From Clostridiaceae bacterium HFYG-1003 (lineage in GTDB: Bacteria; Bacillota; Clostridia; Clostridiales; Clostridiaceae), in the NCBI GenBank assembly GCA_024579835.1, contig CP102060.1, forward strand, positions 2,145,558 through 2,209,557: a stretch of 64,000 nucleotides of DNA, given 5' to 3'. Below the pieces are notes generated by a model that saw nothing but the letters and a program-made list of their open reading frames with translations, ran no database searches and had not been told where the DNA came from. Shown piece by piece: positions 1 to 9,288 of the stretch (within the stretch, counting starts at the first letter, position 1; the number at the start of each line of letters is the position of its first letter). The position numbers and the translations under genes are program-made.

Positions 1-1198
1 CATACTTCATGAACAGACGCTTAATGTCCGGTGTTTCCTGCCTGACCCGGGTAATGGTCGCCACATCCGGGGTGAACAGACCGTTTTGGGATTTGATTTC
101 ACGATCCATGATCTCATGGCGCAGCTTGGTTGTCTGGTGAACAGCCGGGGCCTGAGGATTTTCCCGGGCTGTTTTCTGGATCGATCCGATGATATCAATA
201 ATACTGATATAAGTCGGACAGACATCCGTACAGCGGCCGCAGCCCGAACAGCCTTTAAAGCCAAACCGTTCCTCAATGTACTTCAGCTTGTCATATATTC
301 GGTAGCGGACCCGGGATACTGCATCCCGGGGATTATGATACTCCGCGTTCCGGGTGAAATGAGCGCTCTGGCAGGAATCCCAGTACCGGACCCGCCGTCC
401 CTGGTCTTCATCAATCTTTTCTTCCACAACGTTAAAGCAGGTACAGGTGGGGCATACATTGGTACAACCCGTGCAGCCGATGCAGGCGTTGGCTTCGTCA
501 AGCCAGAAATCGGCATCAAAGGTCCTGGCCATGTCCTCCCACAGATTGGTCAGATCCATCTTCAGCGGGAAACAGTCCTCGACTGTTTTTTGCAGGGCGT
601 CTTTCGCTTCCAGGATCTTTTCATCGACTTCCTGGAAGCACGCTGCCGCAGCCTCAATGAGCTCCTCCCCCTTCGGCGTTCTCACTTCAACCAGATAGAA
701 GGACTCCATCGGCGTGAAGGCCAGATCATGCCCCAGGGTGGAAAAGACACCGGTGCCGACAGACGTGCAGAAGCAGTGTTTTCCAGCCCGAAGACAGTTC
801 ACGGCAACGATCGCTGTGTCGGCCCGCCGGGATCCATAGTTCGGGTCCGGAAATTCCCGCAGGAAAAAACGGTCGGTGTATGCAATGCCATACGTATCAC
901 AGGCCCTGACCCCGTAAAGAATTCGGTTTTTCGAATGCTGGTGGGCCAGTCCCTCCACCTGGATGGTGCCTTCCTTGCGCTGCCACTGGAATAATCCTTC
1001 CTTCTGCTGAAACACCATTTCCTTCACCGGAAGCGTCAGATTGATATAGTCTTCCGTCCGTTCTCCCTGCCCCAGGGGCTTCAGTTGAATGTCCCTGCCT
1101 TTGCCCGTCGGAACATACACGGTACTGGACTGATTCCACCGATTCAGCACCTCATCCAGGCGGGCGGAGTCCAAAGTGTACAATTTCGTTTTTTCCAT
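1..1198 (-). CDS. Iron-sulfur flavoprotein subunit, HydB/AsrA-like N-terminus joined to an FNR-like domain (partial)
   Basis: Reading the minus strand from the ATG at 1198 gives an open frame that runs off the window, 399 codons. Residues about 1-230 resemble the beta subunit of Ni-Fe hydrogenase/anaerobic sulfite reductase A (for example GVRACDTYGI). Two ferredoxin-type clusters follow, CIGCTGCTNVCPTC and CSGCGRCTDVCP. After a linker the frame reads TPDVATITRVRQETPDIKRL, which looks like the start of a flavin/NAD-binding reductase domain. The ATG overlaps the formate dehydrogenase stop by one base (TAATG), so the two are translationally coupled. Inference: it passes electrons between formate dehydrogenase and NAD(P) or another carrier in the cytoplasm. 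The C-terminus lies outside the window, so a fusion to a whole reductase is likely but unproven. Confidence 0.8.
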   Translation of the reverse strand, partial: MEKTKLYTLDSARLDEVLNRWNQSSTVYVPTGKGRDIQLKPLGQGERTEDYINLTLPVKEMVFQQKEGLFQWQRKEGTIQVEGLAHQHSKNRILYGVRACDTYGIAYTDRFFLREFPDPNYGSRRADTAIVAVNCLRAGKHCFCTSVGTGVFSTLGHDLAFTPMESFYLVEVRTPKGEELIEAAAACFQEVDEKILEAKDALQKTVEDCFPLKMDLTNLWEDMARTFDADFWLDEANACIGCTGCTNVCPTCTCFNVVEEKIDEDQGRRVRYWDSCQSAHFTRNAEYHNPRDAVSRVRYRIYDKLKYIEERFGFKGCSGCGRCTDVCPTYISIIDIIGSIQKTARENPQAPAVHQTTKLRHEIMDREIKSQNGLFTPDVATITRVRQETPDIKRLFMKY

Positions 1199-3231
1199 TA
1201 TTCCACCTCAATTCGTACGGCTGAAACTTTCAGGGCCGGAATATTGATAATCGGGTCAAGATTCTGACCCGTCAGCCGATTGGCTGGGGATTCAGCAAAA
1301 TGGAACGGGACAAACAGGGTCTTCTCATTGATGCGGTCCGTTACCATCGCTGGTGCGACAATGCTGCCGCGGGCTGATGTAATTCGAACCCGCTGGTGGT
1401 CCCTGATGCCAAGATCTTTAGCATCCTTGGTATTGATTTCCACAAAGCCTTCGGGATATTCCAGTGCCAGCGTCCAGACTTTCCGGGTCATGGTGCCGGT
1501 ATGATATTGATGGGTGACTCTTCCCGTGGTCAGCAGGAACGGATATTCCTCGCTGCGCTGATCGCCCAGGAATTCAAAATCATTGACGGTAAACAGCCCC
1601 TTGCCCCGCTTGAACTCTCCGACATGCAGAATCGGAGTTCCGGGATGGGTCGGGTCCGGACAGGGCCACTGAATGCCGACTTCCCGGATTCGATCGTGGG
1701 TAATGCCGCCGTAGATATCCGTCGCGACGTTAATTTCATCCATGATATCGGATGGATTCTGGTAATCCACCTCCATTCCGATCCGCTTCATAATTTCAAT
1801 CATGATCTGCCAGTCCGGCCTGGATTTGCCGATGGGATGTATTACTTCATGAATCATCTGCACCCTGCGGTCGGTATTGGTATAGGTTCCTTCCCGCTCC
1901 AGGAAACTGGCGGCGGGCAGAACCACATCAGCAAACTGAGCGGTTTCCGTCAGAAAGATATCCTGTACCACCAGGAATGGCACCTTTTCCAGACAATGGA
2001 TGGTATGGGTCTGGTCGGGGTCGGAAAGCACAGGGTTTTCCCCAACGACGTAGACGGCGTTCATTATGCCTTCATCGATGAGGTTGAACATTTGAATGAT
2101 GTTATTGCCTCTCAGGCAGGAAAAGTCTCCCCAGATTCTGGAAAAGCGCTCTTTCGTTGCCGGCCACTCCGGACGCTGGTAACCCGGCAGGAAATCCGGC
2201 AGAGCGCCCATATCCCCCGCTCCCTGAACATTGTTCTGGCCGCGCAAAGGATTAATTCCCGTTGATGGTCGCCCGACATGCCCGGTGATCATGGCGAGAT
2301 TCGCCAGGGCACGGATGCTTTTGACGGCCGTCGTCTGCTGAGTTACCCCCATGGTGAAGAGAATCATCGCCTTATCCGCCGCTGCATATTTCCGGGCAAA
2401 CTCGCGGATCGTATCAGCCGGCACCCGGGAAATGGATTCCGCCCATTCCGGCGTACACTCCGCCACCGACTCCTTCATTTCTTCATAGTTTTCTGTCCGG
2501 GTTCTGATAAATTCTTCATCGGTGAGCTGTTCCCTGAGGATGGTATGAATCATGGCATTGATCATGGGCAGGTTCGTTCCCGGCTCAATGGGCGCGTACC
2601 CATGGGCAAAATCTGTCAGCCGGATTTTGCGGGGATCGACCACATACAGCTTAGCTCCACGGTCCAACGCTTCAAAGATTCGAGTACTGACCAGAGGATG
2701 CTGTTCCGTGGTGTTGGAGCCAATCACCAGGATCAGATCGGCATCCGAAATGTCATCCATTGGATTGGTGGCACCACCGGTGCCAAAAGATGTAGAAAGA
2801 CCTTCTACTGTGGGGCTGTGTCAGAGACGGGCACAATGGTCGATGCTGCTCGTCTTTAACCCGGCCCGGGCCAGTTTGGCCATCAGGAAATTTTCTTCAT
2901 TGGTGCAGCGAGCGGAAGAAATCAGGCCGATACGGTCCGTGTTATCTCCGTGCCCCATGGCAGATTTCAGGCCTGTCGCCACTTTATCCAGCGCTTCCTC
3001 CCAGCTGGCTTCCCGGAATGATCCGTCCGCCTGACGGATTAAAGGAGACGCCAGGCGGCGGGAATCCCGGACAAACGCGTAGCCATGCCACCCCTTGGAG
3101 CAAAGCCTGCCCTGGCTGACCACATGATTATAGCTCGGCGTAATGCCCAGCACGGTATCATCGTCCGCTACATTGACATAAATCCCGCAGCCGCAGCCAC
3201 AGTAGCCACAAATAGTTTCCACCCGTTTCAA
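1198..3231 (-). CDS. fdhF: Formate dehydrogenase H-type catalytic subunit, selenocysteine-containing
   Basis: Molybdopterin enzyme oxidising formate to CO2. The frame is interrupted by one TGA (2823-2821) in the context DHCARL-U-HSPTVEGL, the active-site selenocysteine context of FdhF enzymes, and resumes without a shift; I read it as Sec at residue 137. An N-terminal [4Fe-4S] motif is visible (Cys 8, 11, 15 and 44 from the chosen start). The full product is 677 residues, close to E. coli FdhF (715). I chose the TTG at 3231 because GGGAGGG (3239-3245) lies 7 bases upstream; the longer GTG start at 3297 has no ribosome site. The C-terminal molydopterin-binding domain ends in a typical VSAVRIEVE-like tail. 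It heads an operon with the iron-sulfur flavoprotein downstream. It requires selA, selB, selC and selD elsewhere in the genome. Confidence 0.95.
2792..2823 (-). promoter_or_regulatory. Bacterial SECIS element for selenocysteine insertion in fdhF
   Basis: The UGA codon is at 2823-2821. Starting 12 bases later the transcript folds as GUAGAA-GGUCU-UUCUAC (2808-2792), with the apical GGUCU loop beginning 18 bases after UGA. From memory, E. coli fdhF also has an AGGUCU apical loop with GGUCU at the same distance. The G and U of this loop are the SelB contact in the known element. The stem is short (6 bp) but perfect. Confidence 0.88.
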
Positions 3232-4282
3232 TAAAAATCCCTCCCTTAACCTATATGATTTTCTCAGCCGCTTCGGCTGATAGACTTCAGTTGCCACTAA
3301 TTGACATCAGCTTCAGCTGGTCTTGATCTGTTGCCTTTTTATGAGCTCCCCCTGCTCACTGCCTATTATTCGCTGCCTTTATTCCTTCACCATTCTTTGA
3401 TTCTGCAATGTCATTCACGTTTATTAGGAGAATCCCGGCAAGTCGAAAATACGCCTGTAAACGGATTCATAAAGTTTGATTCCATTTTATCCTGAATTCT
3501 TGAATAATAGAAGGATTTTATCAGAATCAATTGAATGCGATTTATTATGACCGTTTTCCCCAGCCTCTCGTTCTGAACGGGGAATCAGCCCGATAATTTG
3601 GCCTGTTACCAAAAGCCTTAAAATGAGCCGCATGCACTATGGAAATTGCCAGATTGGATTTAACATCAATAGCATGACTAGCAAAGGTGCTGGATCATTG
3701 GGAAGCCCGCTGACAAAATCTCTCAATGTTTAATATTAGTCCCTGTCCCGACCTGTATCGCAGAGGCAAAAATTCCTTCAAACGCCAATTTCCTGATGTT
3801 CGATGATTACCGATAGATTAATTCCTTAACTATCCAAACACTCCCAGTTTACCGGATTATACCGGTTCATCCTGACTGGGCTTTGAATCAGCCATGAGTG
3901 CGGTTCGATATACAGGAGGGAGAGAGCAAATCAATAAATTTATGCTGAAGTATGATTCCAGTTTGAACCCCTCTTAAAGGCGCTTGCCAGTCATCCATTG
4001 TGTTATAATGAAGCTGAAATTCGGACCCTTCAATTCGCATCAGTCTTAATTTATGGAACTTTGACGACCAGGAAATGATTTTTGAAGCCAATTGATAACC
4101 GCACTGAATCGGAGGATCTTCCCGTAACCTGATGCCCTGTGACGTTCGAGTCAGACAGGTGATTGAAAGAAGGTGAAGGCTGACAATTCATTCAGAAAGC
4201 CGTTTCAATATTTTTTTCACCGTATATCCGACTAATTGTATACAGCATGATTCAAAGTAATGTCCTGAAGGAGGGAAGTATT
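3232..4282. other. Long non-coding stretch between fdhF and the split hydrolase
   Basis: About 1.05 kb with no convincing gene. Short open frames at 3301-3495 and 3888-4091 lack ribosome sites and recognisable content. The region must hold the fdhF promoter on the minus strand (a weak TTGATT...TATTAT pair near 3500-3530) and possibly the hydrolase promoter. No clear riboswitch or repeat was seen. Confidence 0.5.
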
Positions 4283-5022
4283 TTGGAAGAAGGCTTGATC
4301 AATGTCCAAGGCAAGAATATCTGGTATGGTGTGTTCGGCAAAGAAAAACCTGGGACACCGCTCCTGGTGGTTCACGGAGGACCTGGTTTCTGCTCAATCC
4401 TGGAGCCCGGTGAAGGCTTGTCAGAGAATCGTCCAGTGTATCTTTACGACCAGCTTGGCAGTTTGAGATCCGAAAAAGCGAACAGTTTAGAAGATTATAC
4501 TGTGGATTATTTCGTTGAGGAACTGATGCAAGTCATCAAATCACTTGATCTGGAGAAGGTAATACTCATGGGATTTTCTTGGGGTGGTGGGTTGACCACA
4601 AAGTATGTGCTGGATAAGAAACCAGCTGAAGTCACTGCCCTGATCCTCAATTCCCCTTTCTTAAGCGCTCAGGCTTTTACAGAGGATGTCCGCAAAAATA
4701 TGTCTCGACTCCCTGAAACTGTCCGGCATACCATTGACCGACTTGAACAGGAGAACAATTTTGGCGAAGAGTATGAGGGAGCAATTCTCGAGTATTACAA
4801 GGTCTTTGGCTGTCGGGCCAGACCTCTGCCTCGAATTGTCGGAGAAATGATGGCAACTGCAAATTATGAGACCAGCTATTTAATGTCAATAGGGATCATC
4901 AAGAAAATTGAATGAGGTAGTGATTTTGAAAAGAAATTCCCCAAAAAGATTTATCTGAAAAATAAGTGCACGCCAACAAGACCCACAGGGATGTGGGCTA
5001 TCGGAGAGTTATGATGGCTAGC

Positions 5023-6210
5023 TTATGAGATGGTATCCAGACGAACCTCATACGGCTTATTAGCCTTCAGTACAGCGTGGATGGTGTACAGTAGTTTCCG
5101 TGATACAGCACCGATGGCAGTCCCATGGGACTTCCCTTCGGATCGTTTCTTCTCATAGAAGGCCTTGAAGACCGGATCATGCCTGGAAGCGGATACAGCA
5201 GCCATCCACACTGCCCGCCGAAGATAGGGTGAGCCCTTCTTCGAGAGTCGGTTGTGCTGTCCGGTGAAGTTGCCGGACTGCATCATGGTGGGATCCATTC
5301 CTGCAAATGCGACAAGCTTCTTTGGGGTAGAGAAGCGATTGATGTCTCCAATTTCCGCCAGGATCATAGCCCCAGTAGCAGCCCCGACACCAGGGATCGT
5401 CTGAATGACGGAGTTGATTTTCTTTAACTGCGTGTCAATCTTATTTTCGATTTCATGAAGCTGGCCTTCTGTGAACTCAACCTGCTCAATCAGGATCTTC
5501 AGCTGAAAGGCAAAGGCATCCGAGCAGATGGTAACGCCAACTGACCGGGATGCAGCCTCTTTGAGCTGCTGCGCTTTATCGGCGCTGTGACGACCTCTGC
5601 TGGCCTTATTAAGCAAATCAGCCAAAGAATCGGTGTCAACCTCCATCGCCTGTTCAGGAGTTCCATAAGTCTTTAGAAAGGCCTTGGAGCTTTGGCCAAA
5701 CAGATTCGAGAAGAGCTTGTCATATTCCGGGAATACCTGATCCAGGACTGTGATAACTTGGCGTTTATAGTTTGCGCAGGAGTCTTTCAGAGATTCACGA
5801 AAACGAGCGAAATTGCGAAGGATCAGGATATCCTCATCCGCAAGGTGAGTTTCAGTGAACTTGCCAAAGCGGATGACTTCGGCCACCAAGAAGCAGTCCA
5901 CCGCGTCAGTCTTCTGTTGACGGATGTGGAAGTTTCGAAGACTGTCGGATTGGATCGGATTGATCACGTGCAGAATATAGCCTTGTTCATGCAGAAATGA
6001 GTAAAGCGCCAGCCAGTAATGGCCGGTGGCTTCCATCCCGATGCAGAAGGTTTCATCCTGTGGGAGGCGATCCTGAATTAACTGGGTGAGCTTCTCGAAG
6101 CCCTCCTGGGTGTTTGTGAAGCGCAGAGACTTGCCCACATGGCTGCCATCCTCCCTGATGAAACCTGCTTCATGGTTGTTCTTGCCGATGTCAATGCCAA
6201 GATAGTACAT
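5023..6210 (-). CDS. IS110-family transposase (DEDD recombinase), copy A
   Basis: 395 residues, normal for the family. The N-terminus MYYLGIDIGKNNHEAGF carries the first acidic residue of the RuvC-like DEDD domain. The C-terminal Tnp domain has IPGVGAATGAMILAEIG, the AFAGMDP block and KKGSPYLRRAVWMAA, whose serine is the expected nucleophile. It acts as an RNA-guided (bridge RNA) recombinase in characterised relatives such as IS621. The start codon lies just after AGAGGTGTTCT on the minus strand. It appears identical to the product at 14466-15653, so both copies may be active. It interrupts the hydrolase gene in antisense orientation. Confidence 0.95.
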   Translation of the reverse strand: MYYLGIDIGKNNHEAGFIREDGSHVGKSLRFTNTQEGFEKLTQLIQDRLPQDETFCIGMEATGHYWLALYSFLHEQGYILHVINPIQSDSLRNFHIRQQKTDAVDCFLVAEVIRFGKFTETHLADEDILILRNFARFRESLKDSCANYKRQVITVLDQVFPEYDKLFSNLFGQSSKAFLKTYGTPEQAMEVDTDSLADLLNKASRGRHSADKAQQLKEAASRSVGVTICSDAFAFQLKILIEQVEFTEGQLHEIENKIDTQLKKINSVIQTIPGVGAATGAMILAEIGDINRFSTPKKLVAFAGMDPTMMQSGNFTGQHNRLSKKGSPYLRRAVWMAAVSASRHDPVFKAFYEKKRSEGKSHGTAIGAVSRKLLYTIHAVLKANKPYEVRLDTIS

Positions 6211-6224
6211 AGAACACCTCTAAG

Positions 6225-6397
6225 ATCAAGATTTACAGGGTGAACCCTCACGCTCCGGCGGCTCACAACCTCCTTGGACAGACGGAGAAGACCCAAAAGT
6301 CTCAACATCCAGCTCATTCGTGAACTGCCGCAAGAGGTGAGGCGCCACTCTCATAAACGAGGAAGAACCTCAAGGTGGGAGCCGGCGACACTCACTC
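6225..6397 (-). ncRNA. Predicted bridge RNA of IS110 copy A
   Basis: The element's leading end (6211-6469) has no frame but clear structure. A TATAAG/CATAAT-like -10 lies at 6404-6414. A first arm (about 6340-6395) is closed by GTGTCGCC against GGCGCC-TCAC. Its loop holds CCCACCT (6379-6373), identical in sense to the left target flank plus core at the ISLre2 site over CCACCT, and TTATGAG (6356-6350), complementary to CTCATAA found at both insertion sites. A second loop holds AGCTGG (6314-6309), matching the element's right end, and AAGGAG (6275-6270), whose AGGAG pairs with the left end CTCCT. These are the LTG, RTG, LDG and RDG layouts known from IS621. The exact ends of the RNA are estimates. 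Confidence 0.75.
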
Positions 6398-6786
6398 TGC
6401 ATGCTTATATTATGGCAGTTAATTACAGTTACGAAAAACCTATTAACTACTACAACATTATTCTAGGAGGTATACGGAAAATTACAGGGGCCGAGTGAGA
6501 TTAAATTGACCGGAGATCTGCGAGATTTTGATCTTACCCCCCAGCTAGGCAGCCTTAACATTCCAGTCCTGCTGATTTCTGGCGATAACGATGAAATTAC
6601 CGTTGAAACAATGAGAGCTTATCAGCTGGCGATCCCGGATGCCCGCCTGGCGATCATTCCTGACGCAGGCCACCTCAACTTCATCGACCAGCCAGATCTA
6701 TTCAATATCCTCATCAATCGCTTCACCGGTAAATTCTAAATCCTGTCAGATAAATTAAGCCTAATAAATAAGAAGCATAACCGATA

Positions 6787-6822
6787 CCTCATATCACCAA
6801 ACTTGGTGATATGAGGTTTTTT
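6787..6822 (+). terminator. Rho-independent terminator of the split hydrolase gene
   Basis: CCTCATATCACCAA pairs perfectly with TTGGTGATATGAGG (14 bp stem, 2-base loop), followed by six T. It lies 47 bases after the hydrolase stop codon. Confidence 0.92.
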
Positions 6823-6866
6823 CATTGCACCGGAGAATGACCGATCTGTAAATCCGAGAGGATGAA

Positions 6867-6905
6867 GAACCCTGAAACCACTCTTTGAAGATGGTCTCAG
6901 GGTTC
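6867..6905. repeat. Inverted repeat without T-run
   Basis: GAACCCTGAAACCA pairs with TGGTCTCAGGGTTC across an 11-base loop, with one mismatch. No poly-T follows on either strand, so it is probably not a simple terminator. It lies between two convergent terminators. Confidence 0.6.
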
Positions 6906-6982
6906 GAATGACCAATCCAACGAATTCATTGGATTGTGAGGCAGCGGTACGAAGTGCCGTAATGCAAGAATAACCGCCTTGC

Positions 6983-7026
6983 AAAAATCCCATCTCCCTG
7001 GCGTGTCCAGGGAAAGATGGGATTTT
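6983..7026 (-). terminator. Terminator of the efflux ABC operon
   Basis: AAAATCCCATC-T-CCCTGG and its complement CCAGGG-AAA-GATGGGATTTT form a long hairpin. Read on the minus strand it ends GGGATTTTT. It lies about 107 bases downstream of the permease stop at 7133. Confidence 0.88.
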
Positions 7027-7132
7027 CTCAGCTTGCAGTTTTCATTCATCTGATTCCGGCTGATCGATCCGATCCATCCCAAACTCAATCAGATCTTGAA
7101 TCTAAGAGAAGTTCCTCCTTGCATCCCGCTGT

Positions 7133-8257
7133 TTATTCGATGGTCTTTTTAAATTTCAGGGTGGCCAGAAGCAGAAATCCGATGCCAAAGGCAGTCAGGA
7201 TCATTAACTCAGCGGACAATTCCATCAGTCCATTCCCTTTTAAAATAATACCCCGCAGGACATTGATGAAGTAGGTCAGCGGCAGGACGGTGCTGATCCG
7301 GTAAATCAGATCAGGCATTGCTTCTCTCGGGAACATATACCCTGACAGGAGCAGATTGGGCATGATCATGAACATGGACAGCTGCATGGCCTGAAGCTGA
7401 CTTTTGGACACGATGGAAATAAGCAGACCCATGCCCAGGGCTCCAAACAGAAAGATGATTGAAAAAAACAGCAGGAGCGGAATACTTCCGGCTATGGGCA
7501 CCCGGAACCAGAAAACAGACAACGCCAGAGCCAGAACGATGTCGACAAATCCAATCACCACATACGGCACGATTTTTCCGATCATCAGCTCCATATTGGT
7601 AATAGGCGTGACAATAAGCTGTTCCATGGTACCCCGCTCTCGTTCCCTGACAATGGAAAATGATGTCAGCATCAATGTGACCGTCTGGAGGATCACCCCA
7701 ATGAGGCCCGGAATGTTGAACCGGATGCTGCTCATCTGAGGGTTATACCAGACGCGGCTTCTCAGGTCCAGCGGCTGTGGTATGGGCGCGTTCAGAACCT
7801 CCTGCATAATGTTCGCGGAATGAGCCTGGAACACCCCTGCGGCACTGGATAATATCGTTTGGGCAGTGGTCGGGTCCGTCCCATCAACGATGAGCTGTAC
7901 CTGGGCAGTTCCTCCGCCTTTGATCTCCCGGGAGAAATCAGCCGGGATGACAAAGCCCGCTTTGGCATTGCCGTCATCGATTTCCTGACGGAGTTCTTCC
8001 ATATTCCGGGCGGCATACGTAAAATCGAAATACTGCGAATTCGTCAAATCATCCAGCAGCTGGGTGCTCTCCGCTCCGATGTCGTAGTTCAGAATTACAG
8101 CCGGAATGTGATCAACACTGGTGGATGCCGCATAACCAAACAAGAGCAGTTCCATGACAGGCATCATGATGATGATGGCTATGGTTCGTTTATCCCGTTT
8201 GATCTGGGCAAATTCTTTCCGGATAATGGCCAGGATTCGTTTGAAATTAAAAGTCAT
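7133..8257 (-). CDS. ABC-2 type efflux permease
   Basis: 374 residues. The N-terminus (FKRILAIIRKEFAQIKRDKR) is followed by a first membrane segment, then a large extracytoplasmic domain (about 50-170), then five membrane segments with the conserved ERERGTMEQLIVTPI stretch. This is the pattern of YhhJ/YbhS-like exporters. It partners with the two ATPases and the HlyD-family adaptor upstream in the same operon; its start overlaps the stop of the preceding ATPase gene (8254-8257). Likely role: export of drugs or lipophilic compounds across the cytoplasmic membrane. A decayed copy of its C-terminal coding part lies at 38352-38577. The substrate cannot be told from sequence. Confidence 0.9.
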   Translation of the reverse strand: MTFNFKRILAIIRKEFAQIKRDKRTIAIIIMMPVMELLLFGYAASTSVDHIPAVILNYDIGAESTQLLDDLTNSQYFDFTYAARNMEELRQEIDDGNAKAGFVIPADFSREIKGGGTAQVQLIVDGTDPTTAQTILSSAAGVFQAHSANIMQEVLNAPIPQPLDLRSRVWYNPQMSSIRFNIPGLIGVILQTVTLMLTSFSIVRERERGTMEQLIVTPITNMELMIGKIVPYVVIGFVDIVLALALSVFWFRVPIAGSIPLLLFFSIIFLFGALGMGLLISIVSKSQLQAMQLSMFMIMPNLLLSGYMFPREAMPDLIYRISTVLPLTYFINVLRGIILKGNGLMELSAELMILTAFGIGFLLLATLKFKKTIE

Positions 8258-9288
8258 TGCTCTGCTCCTGTTGCTTTGATTGCTGGTTTCAGCCGGTTGA
8301 GCTGTTTTGTCTTGCCGCGTTCGCGCTCCACTAAATAAACAAAGACATCTTCCAGTGACGGAGCGGCAACCCGGAGACGTTCCACACGGATCCGCTGATC
8401 CGCCAGAAACTTCATCACCTCGTCGGGATCAGTTTCCGGATCAACCAAGACATGAATGCCGGACCCATAAACTGAAGCGTTCTTCACCAGGGGGTGCTGA
8501 TTGAGGCACTCGATTGCTTTGAGAGTCTGATCCGCGCGGATTTCCAGGATCGTTCCGTCGATGGCGGTTTCCTTCAGCTGTTTGGGAGCATCCATGGCCA
8601 GAATATTGCCATAATACAGAAAACCGATGGTATTGCAATGCTCGGCTTCATCCATGTAGTGAGTGGTCACCAGTATTGTAACTCCGGCCTTTGACAGCTC
8701 ATAGATGATATCCCAAAACTGCCGTCTGGCAATGGGATCCACTCCGCCAGTAGGTTCATCCAGCAGCAGGATCTGGGGATCATGGATAATCGAACAGCCC
8801 AGCGCAAGGCGTTGCTTCCAGCCTCCCGAAAGATTGGAAACAATGGTGTTTTCCTTGCCGGTCATTCCGGCCAGGTTCAAAATCTCTCGTTTTTTCTGAT
8901 CCCGCTTTTCCTTGGAAAGATCGTATATTCCGGCATAAAAGTCCAGATTCTCGGTCACTGTCAGCTCTTCGTACAAACTGAACTTCTGGGACATATAGCC
9001 GACTTTGTCCCGAAGCCTGCGGCTGTCGGTTCCCACATCCAGACCCAGAACCCTGCCTTGACCCGAAGTGGGAGTAAGCAATCCGAGTATCATGCGAATC
9101 ACCGTGGTTTTGCCGGATCCGTTGGGACCCAGAAATCCGAATACCTCGCCTTTTCTCACCTTGAAGCTGATCCCGTTCACCGCCACGAAAGAACCAAACG
9201 CTTTCTTTAAATCCATGACTTCAATGGCGGAGGCATCCGTCGGCTCTAACTTGACCCGGGTGGGTGCCTGAGCAAGAACTTGTTCCAT
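8254..9288 (-). CDS. ABC transporter ATP-binding protein (efflux operon, second ATPase)
   Basis: 344 residues. Walker A GPNGSGKT, signature LSGGW, Walker B ILLLDEP, then the D-loop GGVDP and the H-loop TTHYMDEAE. A C-terminal extension of roughly 100 residues follows (VERLRVAAPSLEDVFVYLVER), typical of DrrA/YbhF-type exporters. The start has AGGTGAT just upstream. It lies directly downstream of the sister ATPase (9289-10293), which has the same architecture; YbhF-like proteins fuse two such units, here encoded separately. The heterodimer would drive the permease encoded downstream. Confidence 0.92.
   Translation of the reverse strand: MEQVLAQAPTRVKLEPTDASAIEVMDLKKAFGSFVAVNGISFKVRKGEVFGFLGPNGSGKTTVIRMILGLLTPTSGQGRVLGLDVGTDSRRLRDKVGYMSQKFSLYEELTVTENLDFYAGIYDLSKEKRDQKKREILNLAGMTGKENTIVSNLSGGWKQRLALGCSIIHDPQILLLDEPTGGVDPIARRQFWDIIYELSKAGVTILVTTHYMDEAEHCNTIGFLYYGNILAMDAPKQLKETAIDGTILEIRADQTLKAIECLNQHPLVKNASVYGSGIHVLVDPETDPDEVMKFLADQRIRVERLRVAAPSLEDVFVYLVERERGKTKQLNRLKPAIKATGAEQ

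Larger units (their letters stand above)
4871..6469 (-). mobile_element. IS110-family insertion sequence, copy A (1599 bp)
   Basis: Ends were set by aligning with the second copy at 14314-15912 and by rejoining the split host genes. Outside these points the two loci diverge; inside they appear base-for-base alike. There are no terminal inverted repeats. On the transposase strand the host site reads TATAC-CT-CATAA, with the core CT (within CTC) at both junctions. About 259 bases precede the transposase start and 152 follow its stop; the long leading end is typical of the IS110 subgroup whose bridge RNA lies upstream of the recombinase. Confidence 0.92.
4283..6739 (+). pseudogene. Alpha/beta hydrolase (proline iminopeptidase-like), interrupted by IS110 copy A
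   Basis: The N-terminal part (TTG at 4283, preceded by AAGGAGGGA at 4268-4276) contains the oxyanion motif HGGPG and the nucleophile elbow GFSWGGG. The frame then enters the insertion sequence at 4871 and stops at 4915. Beyond the element, from 6470, it resumes with VYGKITGPSEIKLTGDL, then SGDNDEIT (the acid residue) and PDAGHLNF (the catalytic His), ending at 6739. Joining ...ATG ATG GCA ACT GCA AAT TAT GAG to GTA TAC GGA restores one frame and the full catalytic triad. The family cleaves N-terminal proline or small esters and amides in the cytoplasm. The gene is broken only by the insertion, which suggests the event is recent. A strong terminator follows at 6787. Confidence 0.88.

Noticed and set aside
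86-994. Plus-strand 302-codon frame at the window start
   Set aside because: Antisense to the iron-sulfur subunit, which has clear cysteine motifs and operon overlap; the plus-strand frame has none.
2760-2823. fdhF split into two genes by a stop codon
   Set aside because: The stop is TGA, both halves are in the same frame, and the context is the selenocysteine site with a SECIS hairpin; this is recoding, not a pseudogene.
3888-4091. Minus-strand 67-codon frame upstream of the hydrolase
   Set aside because: No ribosome site and no family resemblance; probably chance in a non-coding region.
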